64,000 nt of DNA from an uncultured Colwellia sp. (GCA_913058145.1 CAJXQM010000002.1:62001-126000); one strand, 5' to 3'; counted from the stretch's first letter, positions 1-10,301 are shown. Notes: generated from the sequence alone by a model not told the origin. Numbers and translations: made by a program.

Positions 1-148
1 GTTGTTTATGGATTTCTATGCTGTTTTTAGCCTTAACCGCAGCAATTTCAACAAAATTACCTTTGTTAAAATTTAGTCAGTAAGCACCATTTAAAGAATA
101 AGGCCTAACATTACAATTAGGCCTATGGATAATGTGAAATAATCGGTA

Positions 149-700
149 TTAAAATAAAAATTTAAGGCCAAGATTAAAACCATTATCCATTTTTAAATCA
201 CCACCTAACGCTTGATTTACTTGTATATTACGGTAGTTAATATACACAGTACCATTGATTAATAATTGATAACTTGCCGTGATGGTTAGGTCCGTCAAAT
301 AATCTAAATCATCTGATAACGTTGGGCTAGGTGCATAATAAACTGAACCATGTAGTTGAAATTTGTCATTCATTGGTATTTTATAATTAAGTTCACCACC
401 GAGACCTAAGCCTTGAATGTTTTCACCAAAAAAACGGATAACGTAAGCTTTACCACCCAAAGCCGCTTCAAGGTTTTTATTTTGTTCTAAAACGCCTGTA
501 ACTAAACCTTTTAATGAGTATAAATGAACGTCATCGGCATGTAACATTGCTACTGAAAATTCATTATCTTGTGAAAAATTTTTTGAGCCAGCTTCAACGC
601 TTAATACATCGTTACTGATATCAATAGCCAGGTTAGTTGCTTGGCTGTTTAAAGTTGTAATAGTTAATAAGCTTACGATATATAATGCTATTTTTTTCAT
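149..700 (-). CDS. YfaZ-like outer membrane beta-barrel protein
   Basis: Signal peptide; alternating beta-strand pattern, terminal LGLKFLF ending in aromatic residue. Confidence 0.65.
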   Translation of the reverse strand: MKKIALYIVSLLTITTLNSQATNLAIDISNDVLSVEAGSKNFSQDNEFSVAMLHADDVHLYSLKGLVTGVLEQNKNLEAALGGKAYVIRFFGENIQGLGLGGELNYKIPMNDKFQLHGSVYYAPSPTLSDDLDYLTDLTITASYQLLINGTVYINYRNIQVNQALGGDLKMDNGFNLGLKFLF

Positions 701-706
701 AATAAT

Positions 707-748
707 TCCTTTCTAATAAATCCTTTCTAATAAATCCTTCATAATAAA
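707..748. repeat. 14-bp tandem repeat (tcctttctaataaa), about 3 copies
   Basis: Two exact copies 707-720 and 721-734, third degenerate copy from 735. Confidence 0.85.
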
Positions 749-904
749 GATCGACGTCAATTAAGTATTTTATAAAATAAAACAACATAAACGACTTATC
801 TAGTATTTTGCTATCTAAACAATGACACGGATTTTAAACACTTTTCTTCAATAATCAAATAAGAATATTTAATTTTTTGCATGGCTGCATTTTAACATAT
901 AACA

Positions 905-1154
905 TCGCCTATTTTATGGCATGAGTGAACGTAGTGTTAATAGTGTACCTCCTGAATAACTGATGTTAACGCTAAAGCACTTCGTTAGTTGATCAGTTTT
1001 TGACTTGCTCACTTCAGTAATACGAGATGCAAGTAATTATCCAGCACAGCCTGGGCACATTATAGATAAAAAACGCCTTGCTTACCGTACGGCTGCAAAT
1101 ATCATAATACGAAGTATCTACTAAACTAATATGTTGTGAACGGGTCTTAGGCAT
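905..1154 (-). pseudogene. Decayed IS200-like/REP-associated (Y1) transposase remnant
   Basis: Minus-strand translation from 1154: MPKTRSQHISLVDTSYYDICSRTVSKAFF resembles the N-terminus of this transposase family (MPR.R.QISL.DT.YYHCVSR.VR.AF), then disrupted by stops and frameshifts. Confidence 0.55.
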
Positions 1155-1218
1155 GACAATCATTAGACTTAACAAAGGTAAATAAGCTTAATTTAATGAT
1201 GTAAATATACATAAGTTA

Positions 1219-1674
1219 TTATGGGTAACTTGATAACGTTCCTACCCTATGGGTGAGTGATTTTTTATACTCACGTTTACAGGCATAATATACACTTTCA
1301 GATATTTCGGAACCAAAACATCTAGTGTGAATAAATTCGCTTTCATTTTCATATACACTTGAATTATATAACATATATAACACTTTGTGCTTACCATAGA
1401 CCATAGCAGGGAAGTTTGTAAAGGATTCTAATTTGACCAACTTATTCATCATTTGATCTAAACATGACTTGTCGAATTGAAACTCAGACACATGATGACC
1501 CACATATTCTTCTTCACTGTAGCCTAATATATTTAATTCATGATCGTTAGCATATTCAATTATGCCTTCAGATGAAACCGTATGGATTCCAATATTTGAA
1601 TTTTTGATAAAATCTAAAGCTTGTTCTATAAGCATTTGTTTAATTACCTTAATTACCTTAATTACCTTATTCAA
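1219..1674 (-). CDS. PAS domain protein
   Basis: GIHTVSSEGIIEYANDHELNILGYSEEEYVGHHVSEF is PAS-like. Confidence 0.7.
   Translation of the reverse strand: MNKVIKVIKVIKQMLIEQALDFIKNSNIGIHTVSSEGIIEYANDHELNILGYSEEEYVGHHVSEFQFDKSCLDQMMNKLVKLESFTNFPAMVYGKHKVLYMLYNSSVYENESEFIHTRCFGSEISESVYYACKREYKKSLTHRVGTLSSYP
1639..1668. repeat. 9-bp tandem repeat (ttaattacc) in the 5' coding end of the PAS gene
   Basis: Three consecutive copies, encoding KVI-KVI-KVI. Confidence 0.8.
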
Positions 1675-1817
1675 TATTAAGTAATTAGTTCGACAAAATC
1701 TATATCTTTAGCTAAATAACTTTCACACAACTATTGATACCGCATGTGTTCGTCAACCTATATATCCGCTCCACTTGAATTACAATAAATTCCTCTTCAA
1801 GTAAAGCGAGTATAAAC

Positions 1818-2531
1818 CTACTCGGCCTTCTCTTTTGGCAGATATTTATAACCGGTAATCATGGCAGAAACCAATGCCGTTTTTTCTCTTCTCTCAGCAA
1901 AAATAACACCTATAATATGTAAAGGAATAAGAAAAATCAGTCCATAAAAAGCATAAAAATGGGCGGTAATGAATGGTTTTCGTATATCCCTCATTGCTTT
2001 ATAGGCTTCTTCATCAACGTTAACTTTTGAATAAGGTTTAATGGCTTCAATATTCTGTTTATCTATTGCAATACTTTCGGCAAAAGATTGCCCAAAAGGT
2101 GGGTAGTAAATATCTGTTCCCGCAACAACCAGACCTGAAATCATTTGAATGAACAATAAAGAGAATAAGGCAAGTAACATCAATTTACCTGCGGGGTTAT
2201 GCCCTTTGTAGGTTGCTTTTTTATGCTCTTTAAAGTCAATTAATTCTTGTGAAAAACCTTTGTTAAAGGGTAAAATTTTACCCCATTTTTCGTATGATTT
2301 ACCTATAAAACCAAGAAGTAACCTAAAAAGTAAGTTGATTGCAAAAACATATCCTACGATTACATGGATTGTTTTTAATAGAATTTTACCATCCGTGCTA
2401 ACCCCAAATAATTTGGCATTTAAAATGAGGGTTCCTATACAAATGAGTAATGTAATGGCGATTACATTTATCCAATGAAACAACCTTATATTACGACTCC
2501 ACACAAAAATTTGTTCTCGTTTAGTATTCAT
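1818..2531 (-). CDS. Cytochrome b561-type membrane protein (Ni/Fe-hydrogenase b-type cytochrome family)
   Basis: Four TM segments with conserved His (RLFHWINV, IHVIVGY, HFYAFYG, PLHIIGV). Confidence 0.8.
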   Translation of the reverse strand: MNTKREQIFVWSRNIRLFHWINVIAITLLICIGTLILNAKLFGVSTDGKILLKTIHVIVGYVFAINLLFRLLLGFIGKSYEKWGKILPFNKGFSQELIDFKEHKKATYKGHNPAGKLMLLALFSLLFIQMISGLVVAGTDIYYPPFGQSFAESIAIDKQNIEAIKPYSKVNVDEEAYKAMRDIRKPFITAHFYAFYGLIFLIPLHIIGVIFAERREKTALVSAMITGYKYLPKEKAE

Positions 2532-2661
2532 ATTAGTCTCTCTTTTTTGTCGTAAATAATACGTTAATTAAGTATAGAATAAACTATCTTTAATTAACTT
2601 TTATTGTTCTAAGTTCGCTTATGCGACGCTGATTTGGAAATAAAATTGGTAAGGGTATATA

Positions 2662-2964
2662 TTAAAAATGTCCACTTTCTATAACAGGTGTTAACCAATA
2701 TCTTAATTTAGCGGGTTGGCAAACAGGGTTTAAACACGCTTTAAGCATACTCACCTCATTTGAAGCGATAAGTACTTCAAATTGATAAAATGCTCTATAG
2801 CCCTCAACCTGTTCCGATATATCGAATAAGCTATGTTCTTTACTATAGCCGCTCATTTTATTTAAGTTAAACCCTGTCAGATTTTGCAAACTGATTAACC
2901 GATCAATAATCTCATCTTTTAAGCTTTCGGGGACATGTAACGTAAAGAGTAATACATCAGTCAT
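2662..2964 (-). CDS. DUF3240 family protein
   Basis: Small protein immediately downstream of a CzcA-type gene, matches the family context and pattern. Confidence 0.65.
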   Translation of the reverse strand: MTDVLLFTLHVPESLKDEIIDRLISLQNLTGFNLNKMSGYSKEHSLFDISEQVEGYRAFYQFEVLIASNEVSMLKACLNPVCQPAKLRYWLTPVIESGHF

Positions 2965-5900
2965 TTTTTTTCTCCAACCAGCAATAAAATATAGGTAATA
3001 AATATAAGGTAGTAATAGTGGACGTTATCAACCCTCCGATAACGACTATTGCTAAAGGTTTTTGAATCTCAGCCCCTGGGCCTGTGGCAAAAACTAAAGG
3101 TAATAACCCAAACATGGCGGTTGTCGCGGTCATTAATACTGGCCTTAATCGACGATTTGCACCGTCAATAACGCGTTTAACTAAACTTTGTGATGACAGT
3201 TTCGTTTGTTCAAAATAACTGATCATGACGATGCCATTTAACACAGCTACGCCAAGCAACGCGATAAAGCCTACCGAAGCGGGTACCGATAAGTATTCTT
3301 TACTCAGGTACAACGCAATAATACCGCCCATCAAAGCAAACGGGATATTCGCAATAATCAGCGCTGATTTAGCGGTTGAATTAAAAGTGGTAAATAAAAT
3401 AATAAATATGAGTAAAAGTGCAAGAGGAATTAACACCAATAAATTTTTTGTTGCCCTTTGTTGGCTTTCAAATTCACCACCAAAGGATAAGGAATAGCCT
3501 GGTGGAAGCTTAATAGTATTGGTTATTTTAGTATTTAATTCATTTACAAAGCTAACCACATCGCGGTTTACAACATTGGCACTTACTGAGGCAAATCGGT
3601 TACCCTTCTCTCTTTCAATTAACAAAGGGCCTGTTTTAAAGGTGATTTCAGCTACCTGTTCAAGTGCTACCAACGTGTTGTTAGGCATTAAAATAAGCTT
3701 TTGTTTTAATGCCTTTATTGAGGATATCACATTATAATTATCACTCTTATTTTTTGTCCCATTGAAAACAATCGGTATAGAACGATTACCTTCTAGCAAA
3801 GAAGAAATTTGTAGCCCTTCAAGTTGAGACGTTAAGTAATGACTTAATTGCTCTGTAGATAATGAAAATTGGCTCGCTACCGCTGGAATGAGTTTTATAT
3901 TGACATATTTTCCGCCTTCAATGATTGCCATTTGTACATCAGAAGCGCCTTCAATTTTATTAGCCAATGCGGTTATTTGTTCAACTAACGCGGCAAGTGT
4001 TGAAATATCATTGCCAAAAACTTTAATAGAAATATCGCCAGTGCTACCGGTTAGCATTTCTGAAACTCTCATTTGAATGGGCTGGGTGAAACCGACATTC
4101 ATACCAGGAAACTGACTGAGAATTTTTCGTATATCTTCAATCAATTCTTTTTTAGTATCGAAGCGCCATTCACTTTTTGATGCAAGTTCCATAAACACAT
4201 CCGTTTCATTTAACCCCATAGGATCAAGGCCCAGTTCATCTGAACCTGTTCGGGCCACTATCTGTACTATTTCTGGAATACTTTTTAGTAGTGCCCTTTC
4301 AACTTGTTCATCAATATCAATGGATGACTTTAAGGAAATACTGGGAGATTTTTCAAGTTGTACAATAATGTCGCCTTCATCAAGTACAGGCATGAAGCTT
4401 TTGCCTAAATCTTTAAAAAGTACCAGACTAACAATTAATACGCTTAACGACAGTAGTACTAAAGCACCTGGCTTGTCGGCCACTTTAGTTAACGTTTTTA
4501 CATAATACTTTTGCAGAAATACAACAAGTTTAGGCGGTTTAACCGCCTCATTTTTTAATAAAAATGAAGCGAGTATTGGAATAATGGTCAGTGACAAAAT
4601 CAATGCACTTAACATAGCAAAAACAATGGTGAGTGCTACTGGCGTAAAGAGTTTACCTTCTAACCCTGAAAGCATTAATAAAGGCGAAAAGACAATAATA
4701 ATGATTATTGTGCCTGAAAATACCGGTGTTGCCACCTCTTTACATGCTCTAAAAATGATGTGTAATCTAGGTAAGTGTTGATTGTTTTCAAGTCTGTTTA
4801 CTATATTTTCAACAATAACTACGGAAGAATCAACCAACATACCGATAGCAATAACTAGCCCACCAAGGCTCATTAAGTTTGCCGATAAATCAAACTGCTT
4901 CATTAGAATGAAGGTCATCAATGCCGCCATGGGTAGTGACAGTGCAACGACTAAAGAAGATCGAATATCCCCTAAAAAAATAGCGAGTAGCACAACAACT
5001 AGAATAACAGCCTGCCCCAACGCACTTGTTATGGTGCTTATTGCGGTATTGATTAAGTTAGATCTATCATAAAAAACATTGATTTTTGTTCCTTGTGGTA
5101 ACGACGCTTCTATCATTTTTAGTTTGTTTTTTACCTCGGTAACTACTTGTGCGGTATTGCTGTTTTTTAACGCTATGATTAAGCCCTGAGTTGCCTCTTC
5201 TCCATCTTTAGTGACCGCACCGTAGCGTGTTAGACTGCCTACCTTTATTGTTGCAACGTCTTGAAGGCGTATAACTTTGTTTGCACTTGTTTTAATCACC
5301 GTTTCTTTTATTGAATCGATGTTTTCATATTTCCCTTCCGTTCTTAGGATCAGTGTATCGTTGCCTTTGATAAGTCGGCCAATACCCCCATTTTGATTTG
5401 TTTGGGTAATAACAGATTCAATGTCATCAAAAGAAATACGGTATTGTTGCATCAGTAAAATATCAGGTACTATTTCATAAGTTTTTACAAAACCACCTAG
5501 GCTGTTTACGTCAGCCACACCAGCCACTGTTCTGAGTAAAGGGCGAATTTGCCAATCGAGTAATTCTCTTTTTTCTATCAGTGATAATGCAGGGTTTTCA
5601 ACGGTGAACATGAAAACTTCACTTAAAGGCGTACTCATTGGCGCCATACCCCCACTAATATTTGAAGGGAGCGTTGGGAGTATATTAACTAGCCTTTCAT
5701 TGACTTGTTGCCTTGCCCAATAAATATCTGTTCCATCTTCAAAGTCAATGGTGATATCAGTGATAGAATACTTTGTCGTTGAACGCAGCATTTCTTGTGA
5801 AGGAATACCAAGCAACTCAGTTTCAATAATTCGCGTTACTTGCGATTCAATTTCTAACGCATTCATCCCGGGTAATTTAAGAACTATTTTAACTTGCGTT

Positions 5901-6031
5901 GGTGATATTTCAGGAAAAGCATCGACGGGGATTTCTAACCAAGATTTCACGCCAATAAACATGACTAAAATAGCTAAGATACTGACAAATAATCGCTGAG
6001 TGAGAGAAAACTTAATAAGTTGGTTTAACAT
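2957..6031 (-). CDS. CzcA-type heavy-metal efflux RND permease
   Basis: 1024 aa; RND motifs (IPVDAFPEISPTQVKI, GMLVDSSVVIVENI, LLGVAVLNGIVMI). Confidence 0.92.
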   Translation of the reverse strand: MLNQLIKFSLTQRLFVSILAILVMFIGVKSWLEIPVDAFPEISPTQVKIVLKLPGMNALEIESQVTRIIETELLGIPSQEMLRSTTKYSITDITIDFEDGTDIYWARQQVNERLVNILPTLPSNISGGMAPMSTPLSEVFMFTVENPALSLIEKRELLDWQIRPLLRTVAGVADVNSLGGFVKTYEIVPDILLMQQYRISFDDIESVITQTNQNGGIGRLIKGNDTLILRTEGKYENIDSIKETVIKTSANKVIRLQDVATIKVGSLTRYGAVTKDGEEATQGLIIALKNSNTAQVVTEVKNKLKMIEASLPQGTKINVFYDRSNLINTAISTITSALGQAVILVVVLLAIFLGDIRSSLVVALSLPMAALMTFILMKQFDLSANLMSLGGLVIAIGMLVDSSVVIVENIVNRLENNQHLPRLHIIFRACKEVATPVFSGTIIIIIVFSPLLMLSGLEGKLFTPVALTIVFAMLSALILSLTIIPILASFLLKNEAVKPPKLVVFLQKYYVKTLTKVADKPGALVLLSLSVLIVSLVLFKDLGKSFMPVLDEGDIIVQLEKSPSISLKSSIDIDEQVERALLKSIPEIVQIVARTGSDELGLDPMGLNETDVFMELASKSEWRFDTKKELIEDIRKILSQFPGMNVGFTQPIQMRVSEMLTGSTGDISIKVFGNDISTLAALVEQITALANKIEGASDVQMAIIEGGKYVNIKLIPAVASQFSLSTEQLSHYLTSQLEGLQISSLLEGNRSIPIVFNGTKNKSDNYNVISSIKALKQKLILMPNNTLVALEQVAEITFKTGPLLIEREKGNRFASVSANVVNRDVVSFVNELNTKITNTIKLPPGYSLSFGGEFESQQRATKNLLVLIPLALLLIFIILFTTFNSTAKSALIIANIPFALMGGIIALYLSKEYLSVPASVGFIALLGVAVLNGIVMISYFEQTKLSSQSLVKRVIDGANRRLRPVLMTATTAMFGLLPLVFATGPGAEIQKPLAIVVIGGLITSTITTLYLLPIFYCWLEKKND

Positions 6032-7108
6032 TTACTCTGCTCCTAAGCTAAGTAAATCACCCTGTAAAATACTTACTGAACTGATCAGCCCTTGTTTGCC
6101 TTCAATACTTTCTTTTGTCGTAAAAATATACACGCCTTCACTGCTACCAATAATATTAATAGGAATCAAAGACAGTGCTTCTTTAACTTTAATCGCAATA
6201 TAATTATTATTTTCAAATTCAAAAACAGCTGTCTTGGCAATCTTATATCCATCCATTTTCTGTATAGGAGTGACTTTTATGACTTGACCCAATATTAATT
6301 TACAATCCATCGAGGCTGGCTCAGCCCACACTATTTGGTGAAACTTATCGGCAATTTTCTCAATACTATTGATGTTAAGACGACAGGTTGAGTTAACGTC
6401 AAAATGAGATAAATTTGATGCGGTCAAAAGCGGTACGTTAACTTTAACCTTAATGGCGTTTATATCGACAAGATCAAAGGCAAGTTCACCTGACATTTTA
6501 CTCCCGATTAAACTCGGTATTTGTATCACGCCTTTTTTAGGGCTGATAATAGTAATTTGTTCATTTTCATCAATATGTAAAAAAGACATTAGATGTTGAA
6601 TGTGTTCAAAATTTAGTTTGGCTTCATAGTAACTTTTAGTGATCTCTATCCACTGTGAGCTTTTAATCGTTTTGTTCTCAAAATACTGCTTATTGGTTTG
6701 AAAGTGCCTTTCTTGAATTTCAAGTAACACCTTTGTTGTCTCGTATTCATCAATAAAGTGATGAACATCATAGCCTTCAACCAATGCGATTGACTCTCCT
6801 TGGTTGACTACACTGCCATTTTTCACCTGATAGCTAATTCGTTGTACATCAAAGGGAAATCTAACGGAATAATTATTACCTGCCATGTAACTAATTTCGC
6901 CTATTAAGTTTTGACCTCTCATTAATTCAATTTTTTGAACGTCTGAAAATTTCGTTTCAAAGTTGCCTAATGATGAAAGTTCAATCATTTTTATACCCTC
7001 AGCAGCATTTACCGTAGAAATTTTAATTAATACAACTATTAAAAAGTAAAATAACGAATATTGGCATTTAATGCTTATTGATGATTTTTTTATAAAAAGT
7101 AATGACAT
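6032..7108 (-). CDS. RND efflux periplasmic adaptor (membrane fusion protein)
   Basis: Position directly upstream of the RND gene; HlyD-like lipoyl/beta-barrel pattern. Confidence 0.75.
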   Translation of the reverse strand: MSLLFIKKSSISIKCQYSLFYFLIVVLIKISTVNAAEGIKMIELSSLGNFETKFSDVQKIELMRGQNLIGEISYMAGNNYSVRFPFDVQRISYQVKNGSVVNQGESIALVEGYDVHHFIDEYETTKVLLEIQERHFQTNKQYFENKTIKSSQWIEITKSYYEAKLNFEHIQHLMSFLHIDENEQITIISPKKGVIQIPSLIGSKMSGELAFDLVDINAIKVKVNVPLLTASNLSHFDVNSTCRLNINSIEKIADKFHQIVWAEPASMDCKLILGQVIKVTPIQKMDGYKIAKTAVFEFENNNYIAIKVKEALSLIPINIIGSSEGVYIFTTKESIEGKQGLISSVSILQGDLLSLGAE

Positions 7109-7266
7109 ATAATTGATTCATAGAAAATAAGTTTATGATCCTATTATTACTTTTTTATATTGATAAATCATTAGGCATACGTTGATTTTTGCTATTTACA
7201 TCGTTATTCTTGAGTATGGTACATTTGCCCATTTATTTTGTATCCAACTGATAGTTAAGGGGTTTT

Positions 7267-7755
7267 ATGAGAGATAAGTTTATAGCAATAATATTGCTTG
7301 TTATTATGTGTTTAAATTTTTCTGACGTGTTTACTGATATATCTTTAGGTGTTCCGCTCTGGCATATTATCTCTGAAAGTCTCATTGTTATCGTGTCAGG
7401 AATTGGTGCGTTATATTTAATCAAAGATATTTATGCGCGAACGTCTGATATATCGAGGCTAAAACAAGAATTATTAATCTCGGATGATAAATTTAGGAAT
7501 ATTTCTGATGAAATGAAAAATGCTCGCCATGAGTATAGCGCCGTTATTCATAGCCAATTCAAACAATGGTCACTGACGCCAAGTGAACAAGATGTTGCGA
7601 TGTTATTGTTAAAAGGATTGAGCTTTAAAGAGATTAGTGGTGTAAGAAATACTAAAGAAAAAACCGTTCGCCAACAAGCTTCTGTTATCTACAGTAAAGC
7701 GAATGTTGAAGGAAGGCATGAACTTGCGGCATGGTTCTTAGAAGATTTCATGTAA
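7267..7755 (+). CDS. Membrane-anchored LuxR-type HTH regulator
   Basis: Two N-terminal TM segments, coiled coil, C-terminal LTPSEQDVAMLLLKGLSFKEISGVRNTKEKTVRQQASVIYSKANV (LuxR HTH). Confidence 0.75.
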   Translation: MRDKFIAIILLVIMCLNFSDVFTDISLGVPLWHIISESLIVIVSGIGALYLIKDIYARTSDISRLKQELLISDDKFRNISDEMKNARHEYSAVIHSQFKQWSLTPSEQDVAMLLLKGLSFKEISGVRNTKEKTVRQQASVIYSKANVEGRHELAAWFLEDFM

Positions 7756-7888
7756 ATGTTTAAAATTAAATTACTCTCGGCTCAACAGATAGTTAATAGC
7801 AGACATTAAATGTAATACCTGTGATAGTAACTTAGTGTATAAATAATTGTATCATCGATATAACCTTAGTTATGCTTGTCATACCATA

Positions 7889-8515
7889 TTAGGTAACTTT
7901 ATTGAAAGGCATATACTCTAAAGCCGTTTGATAAACTTCCGTCATTCGTGATTTATCATTATATACCCGCTCAATTACCGCTATACCCCTAGTTAATGCA
8001 ACTAAATACCGTGCAGTAGATTGTGCATTGCCACCGAATTGCTTATCTTTTATCGCTTGTTCAAGACGGTTTTTCATAATGACTTCTAGGCCGTCAAGAA
8101 AGCGGGTAAGACATAATTGAATGTCGGGACATTTTTGTGCGGCCTCCATGATTGCACGCGTACTAAAACAACCCCTTACCTCTTTATCACTACATAGACG
8201 CTCTACTACGGTGTTTAATAATTGGGTAAAAGCTTTTTTAGCATCCGAGTTTTGTAATTCACCTTCAATCAGCGTTAGAAAGTTGTTGGTATAATGACTA
8301 AAAGCTTTTAAAAAAAGAACATTTTTATTTTTATATGCATTGTACAAGCTGCCTCGCTGTACACCTGTTTCCTCTGCAAGGTCGAGCATGGTAGTGGCGA
8401 TAAAACCCTTCCTAGAGAATACGTCAACGGCAATATCTAATACTTTTTCTTCATTAAATTTACGTGTACCAACCATACTTTCTCTACTTATTTTCATTCG
8501 TGGATATCCTGACAA
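7889..8515 (-). CDS. TetR/AcrR family regulator
   Basis: N-terminal HTH KVLDIAVDVFSRKGFIATTMLDLAEETGVQRGSLYNAYKNKNVLFLKAF. Confidence 0.9.
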   Translation of the reverse strand: MSGYPRMKISRESMVGTRKFNEEKVLDIAVDVFSRKGFIATTMLDLAEETGVQRGSLYNAYKNKNVLFLKAFSHYTNNFLTLIEGELQNSDAKKAFTQLLNTVVERLCSDKEVRGCFSTRAIMEAAQKCPDIQLCLTRFLDGLEVIMKNRLEQAIKDKQFGGNAQSTARYLVALTRGIAVIERVYNDKSRMTEVYQTALEYMPFNKVT

Positions 8516-8535
8516 TAGCGTATCTTAACTTATTC

Positions 8536-8551
8536 TTGACATCAGTGTCAT
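8536..8551. promoter_or_regulatory. Candidate TetR operator copy 1: TTGACA-N4-TGTCAT
   Basis: Inverted repeat in divergent TetR/GST intergenic region. Confidence 0.55.
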
Positions 8552-8553
8552 CT

Positions 8554-8569
8554 TTGACATACTTGTCAA
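8554..8569. promoter_or_regulatory. Candidate TetR operator copy 2: TTGACA-N4-TGTCAA
   Basis: Perfect 6-bp-arm inverted repeat 18 bp from copy 1. Confidence 0.6.
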
Positions 8570-8593
8570 GGATAATTTCAAAAGGAATACTTA

Positions 8594-9280
8594 ATGTCAT
8601 CACTCGATTTGTATTATTGGACTACGCCAAATGGCCATAAAATCACCATCTTCTTAGAAGAGGCTGGCCTGCCTTATAATTTATATCCCATTGATATTAA
8701 TAAAGGCGATCAATTTACTCCCGAGTTTCTCGCGATAAGCCCTAACAATCGTATCCCTGCGTTGGTTGATCCAACGGCAAACGATGGTGATAAATCTTTA
8801 TCTATTTTTGAGTCTGGTGCTATTTTAGAATACTTAGCGGATAAGACCGGAACCTTTTTACCTCAATCGGGCGCTGCACGTTACGACGTATTGCAGTGGT
8901 TGTACTGGCAGATTGGTGGTTTGGGTCCTATGGCCGGACAAAACCATCATTTTTCGCAGTATGCAACCGAAAAAATTCCTTATGCTATTAACCGTTATGT
9001 CAATGAAACAAGCCGTTTATACGGTGTGTTAAACAAGCAATTAGCCGATAAATCGTTTGTTACTGGGGAGTATTCCATTGCAGATATGGCAAGTTATCCG
9101 TGGATACGTTCTTATGAAAAACAGGGCCAAAACCTTAATGATTTCCCTAATGTTAAAGCATGGTTTGAACGTATGTCGGCGCGTCCAGCGGTGATTCAGG
9201 CTTATGCCAAAGCAGATACGATGAATAGTGGCTCTGCAGTCAGTGAAGCAGGTAAGTTGATTCTATTCGGGCAAAAATAA
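8594..9280 (+). CDS. Glutathione S-transferase family protein (YghU/YfcG-like)
   Basis: LDLYYWTTPNGHKITIFLEEAGLPYNLYPIDINKGDQFTPEFLAISPNNRIPAL. Confidence 0.88.
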   Translation: MSSLDLYYWTTPNGHKITIFLEEAGLPYNLYPIDINKGDQFTPEFLAISPNNRIPALVDPTANDGDKSLSIFESGAILEYLADKTGTFLPQSGAARYDVLQWLYWQIGGLGPMAGQNHHFSQYATEKIPYAINRYVNETSRLYGVLNKQLADKSFVTGEYSIADMASYPWIRSYEKQGQNLNDFPNVKAWFERMSARPAVIQAYAKADTMNSGSAVSEAGKLILFGQK

Positions 9281-9371
9281 TAAATAAAATCACACATACA
9301 CTTATATTTAATCAAGCAGTACATAGAAAAATAGTACATAAACAACACACAACCCATTTGAAGGAAAGATC

Positions 9372-10073
9372 ATGACGATTACACTTTATGAATTAGCAGG
9401 CGCAGATCGTAGCCTACGTTTTGCACCACACTGTTGGAAGACTAAATTAGCTTTAGTACATAAGCAGCTTAGCCATAAAACAGAGCCAGTTTGGTTTACT
9501 GAAAAAGAAAAATTTGCCGTGTCTGAGCAACCTTTATTGCCAGTGATTACTGATGGCGATAAGGTCGTTAGTGATTCATGGACTATCGCTGAATATTTAG
9601 AAGCTAAATACCCTGACGCACCAAGCTTATTTGCCAATGATAAAGCTAAAACAAAAGCTGAGTCGTTTCATCTGTGGGTATCTACTGTTTTGTCTAAGCA
9701 TATTCCAGGAATTCTTATTTTAGATCTCTATAATATTCTTTCAGACCAAGATCAACAATATTTTCGTCGTACTAGAGAAGAGAAAATCGGTAAAACTTTA
9801 GAAGAGTTTGCCGCTACCCCAGAACAACATATTCAAGGATTACAAGCTGAGCTTGATTATGTAAGAGAGTTATTGGCGACTAATAACTATTTAGGTGGCG
9901 ATAAGCCAGACTATAGCGATATTTGTTTGCTCGGTACCTTCTTGTGGATTGCCACTTCAGGCATTACAGAGTTCTTAGAAAATGACGATGTGGTTTATGC
10001 TTGGTATCAGCGTATGTTAAGCGATTACAGCGAAGTGATTCCAAAGTCGGTCGTCGCTTCAGCGTTATCATAG
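9372..10073 (+). CDS. Glutathione S-transferase family protein
   Basis: Thioredoxin-like N-domain and GST C-domain pattern (ADRSLRFAPHCWKTKLALVHKQL, LPVITDGDKVVSDSWTIAEYLEAKYP). Confidence 0.8.
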   Translation: MTITLYELAGADRSLRFAPHCWKTKLALVHKQLSHKTEPVWFTEKEKFAVSEQPLLPVITDGDKVVSDSWTIAEYLEAKYPDAPSLFANDKAKTKAESFHLWVSTVLSKHIPGILILDLYNILSDQDQQYFRRTREEKIGKTLEEFAATPEQHIQGLQAELDYVRELLATNNYLGGDKPDYSDICLLGTFLWIATSGITEFLENDDVVYAWYQRMLSDYSEVIPKSVVASALS

Positions 10074-10301
10074 AGATAAAAAGATTCGCTAAAAGGCATA
10101 AAGAGTTTTTGTATCTATATGCCTTATTAATAACTAGTTCAGTATCATTAGCCTTGTTATACGCTAGTATCTTTTTTAATACTGTTCCTTATCACATTAG
10201 TTTGGCTCTTCATCAGTTTAAATAAATCCTATTTATTATCACCAACTTCAAAATAGTGACTTATGCCGCTACTGGCCAATGAAAGAGATTAAGGCTTACG
10301 T

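Noticed and set aside
3225-6203. Several plus-strand ORFs of 61-96 aa across the CzcA/adaptor region
   Set aside because: Antisense to a strongly supported RND operon, no recognisable domains; expected by chance.
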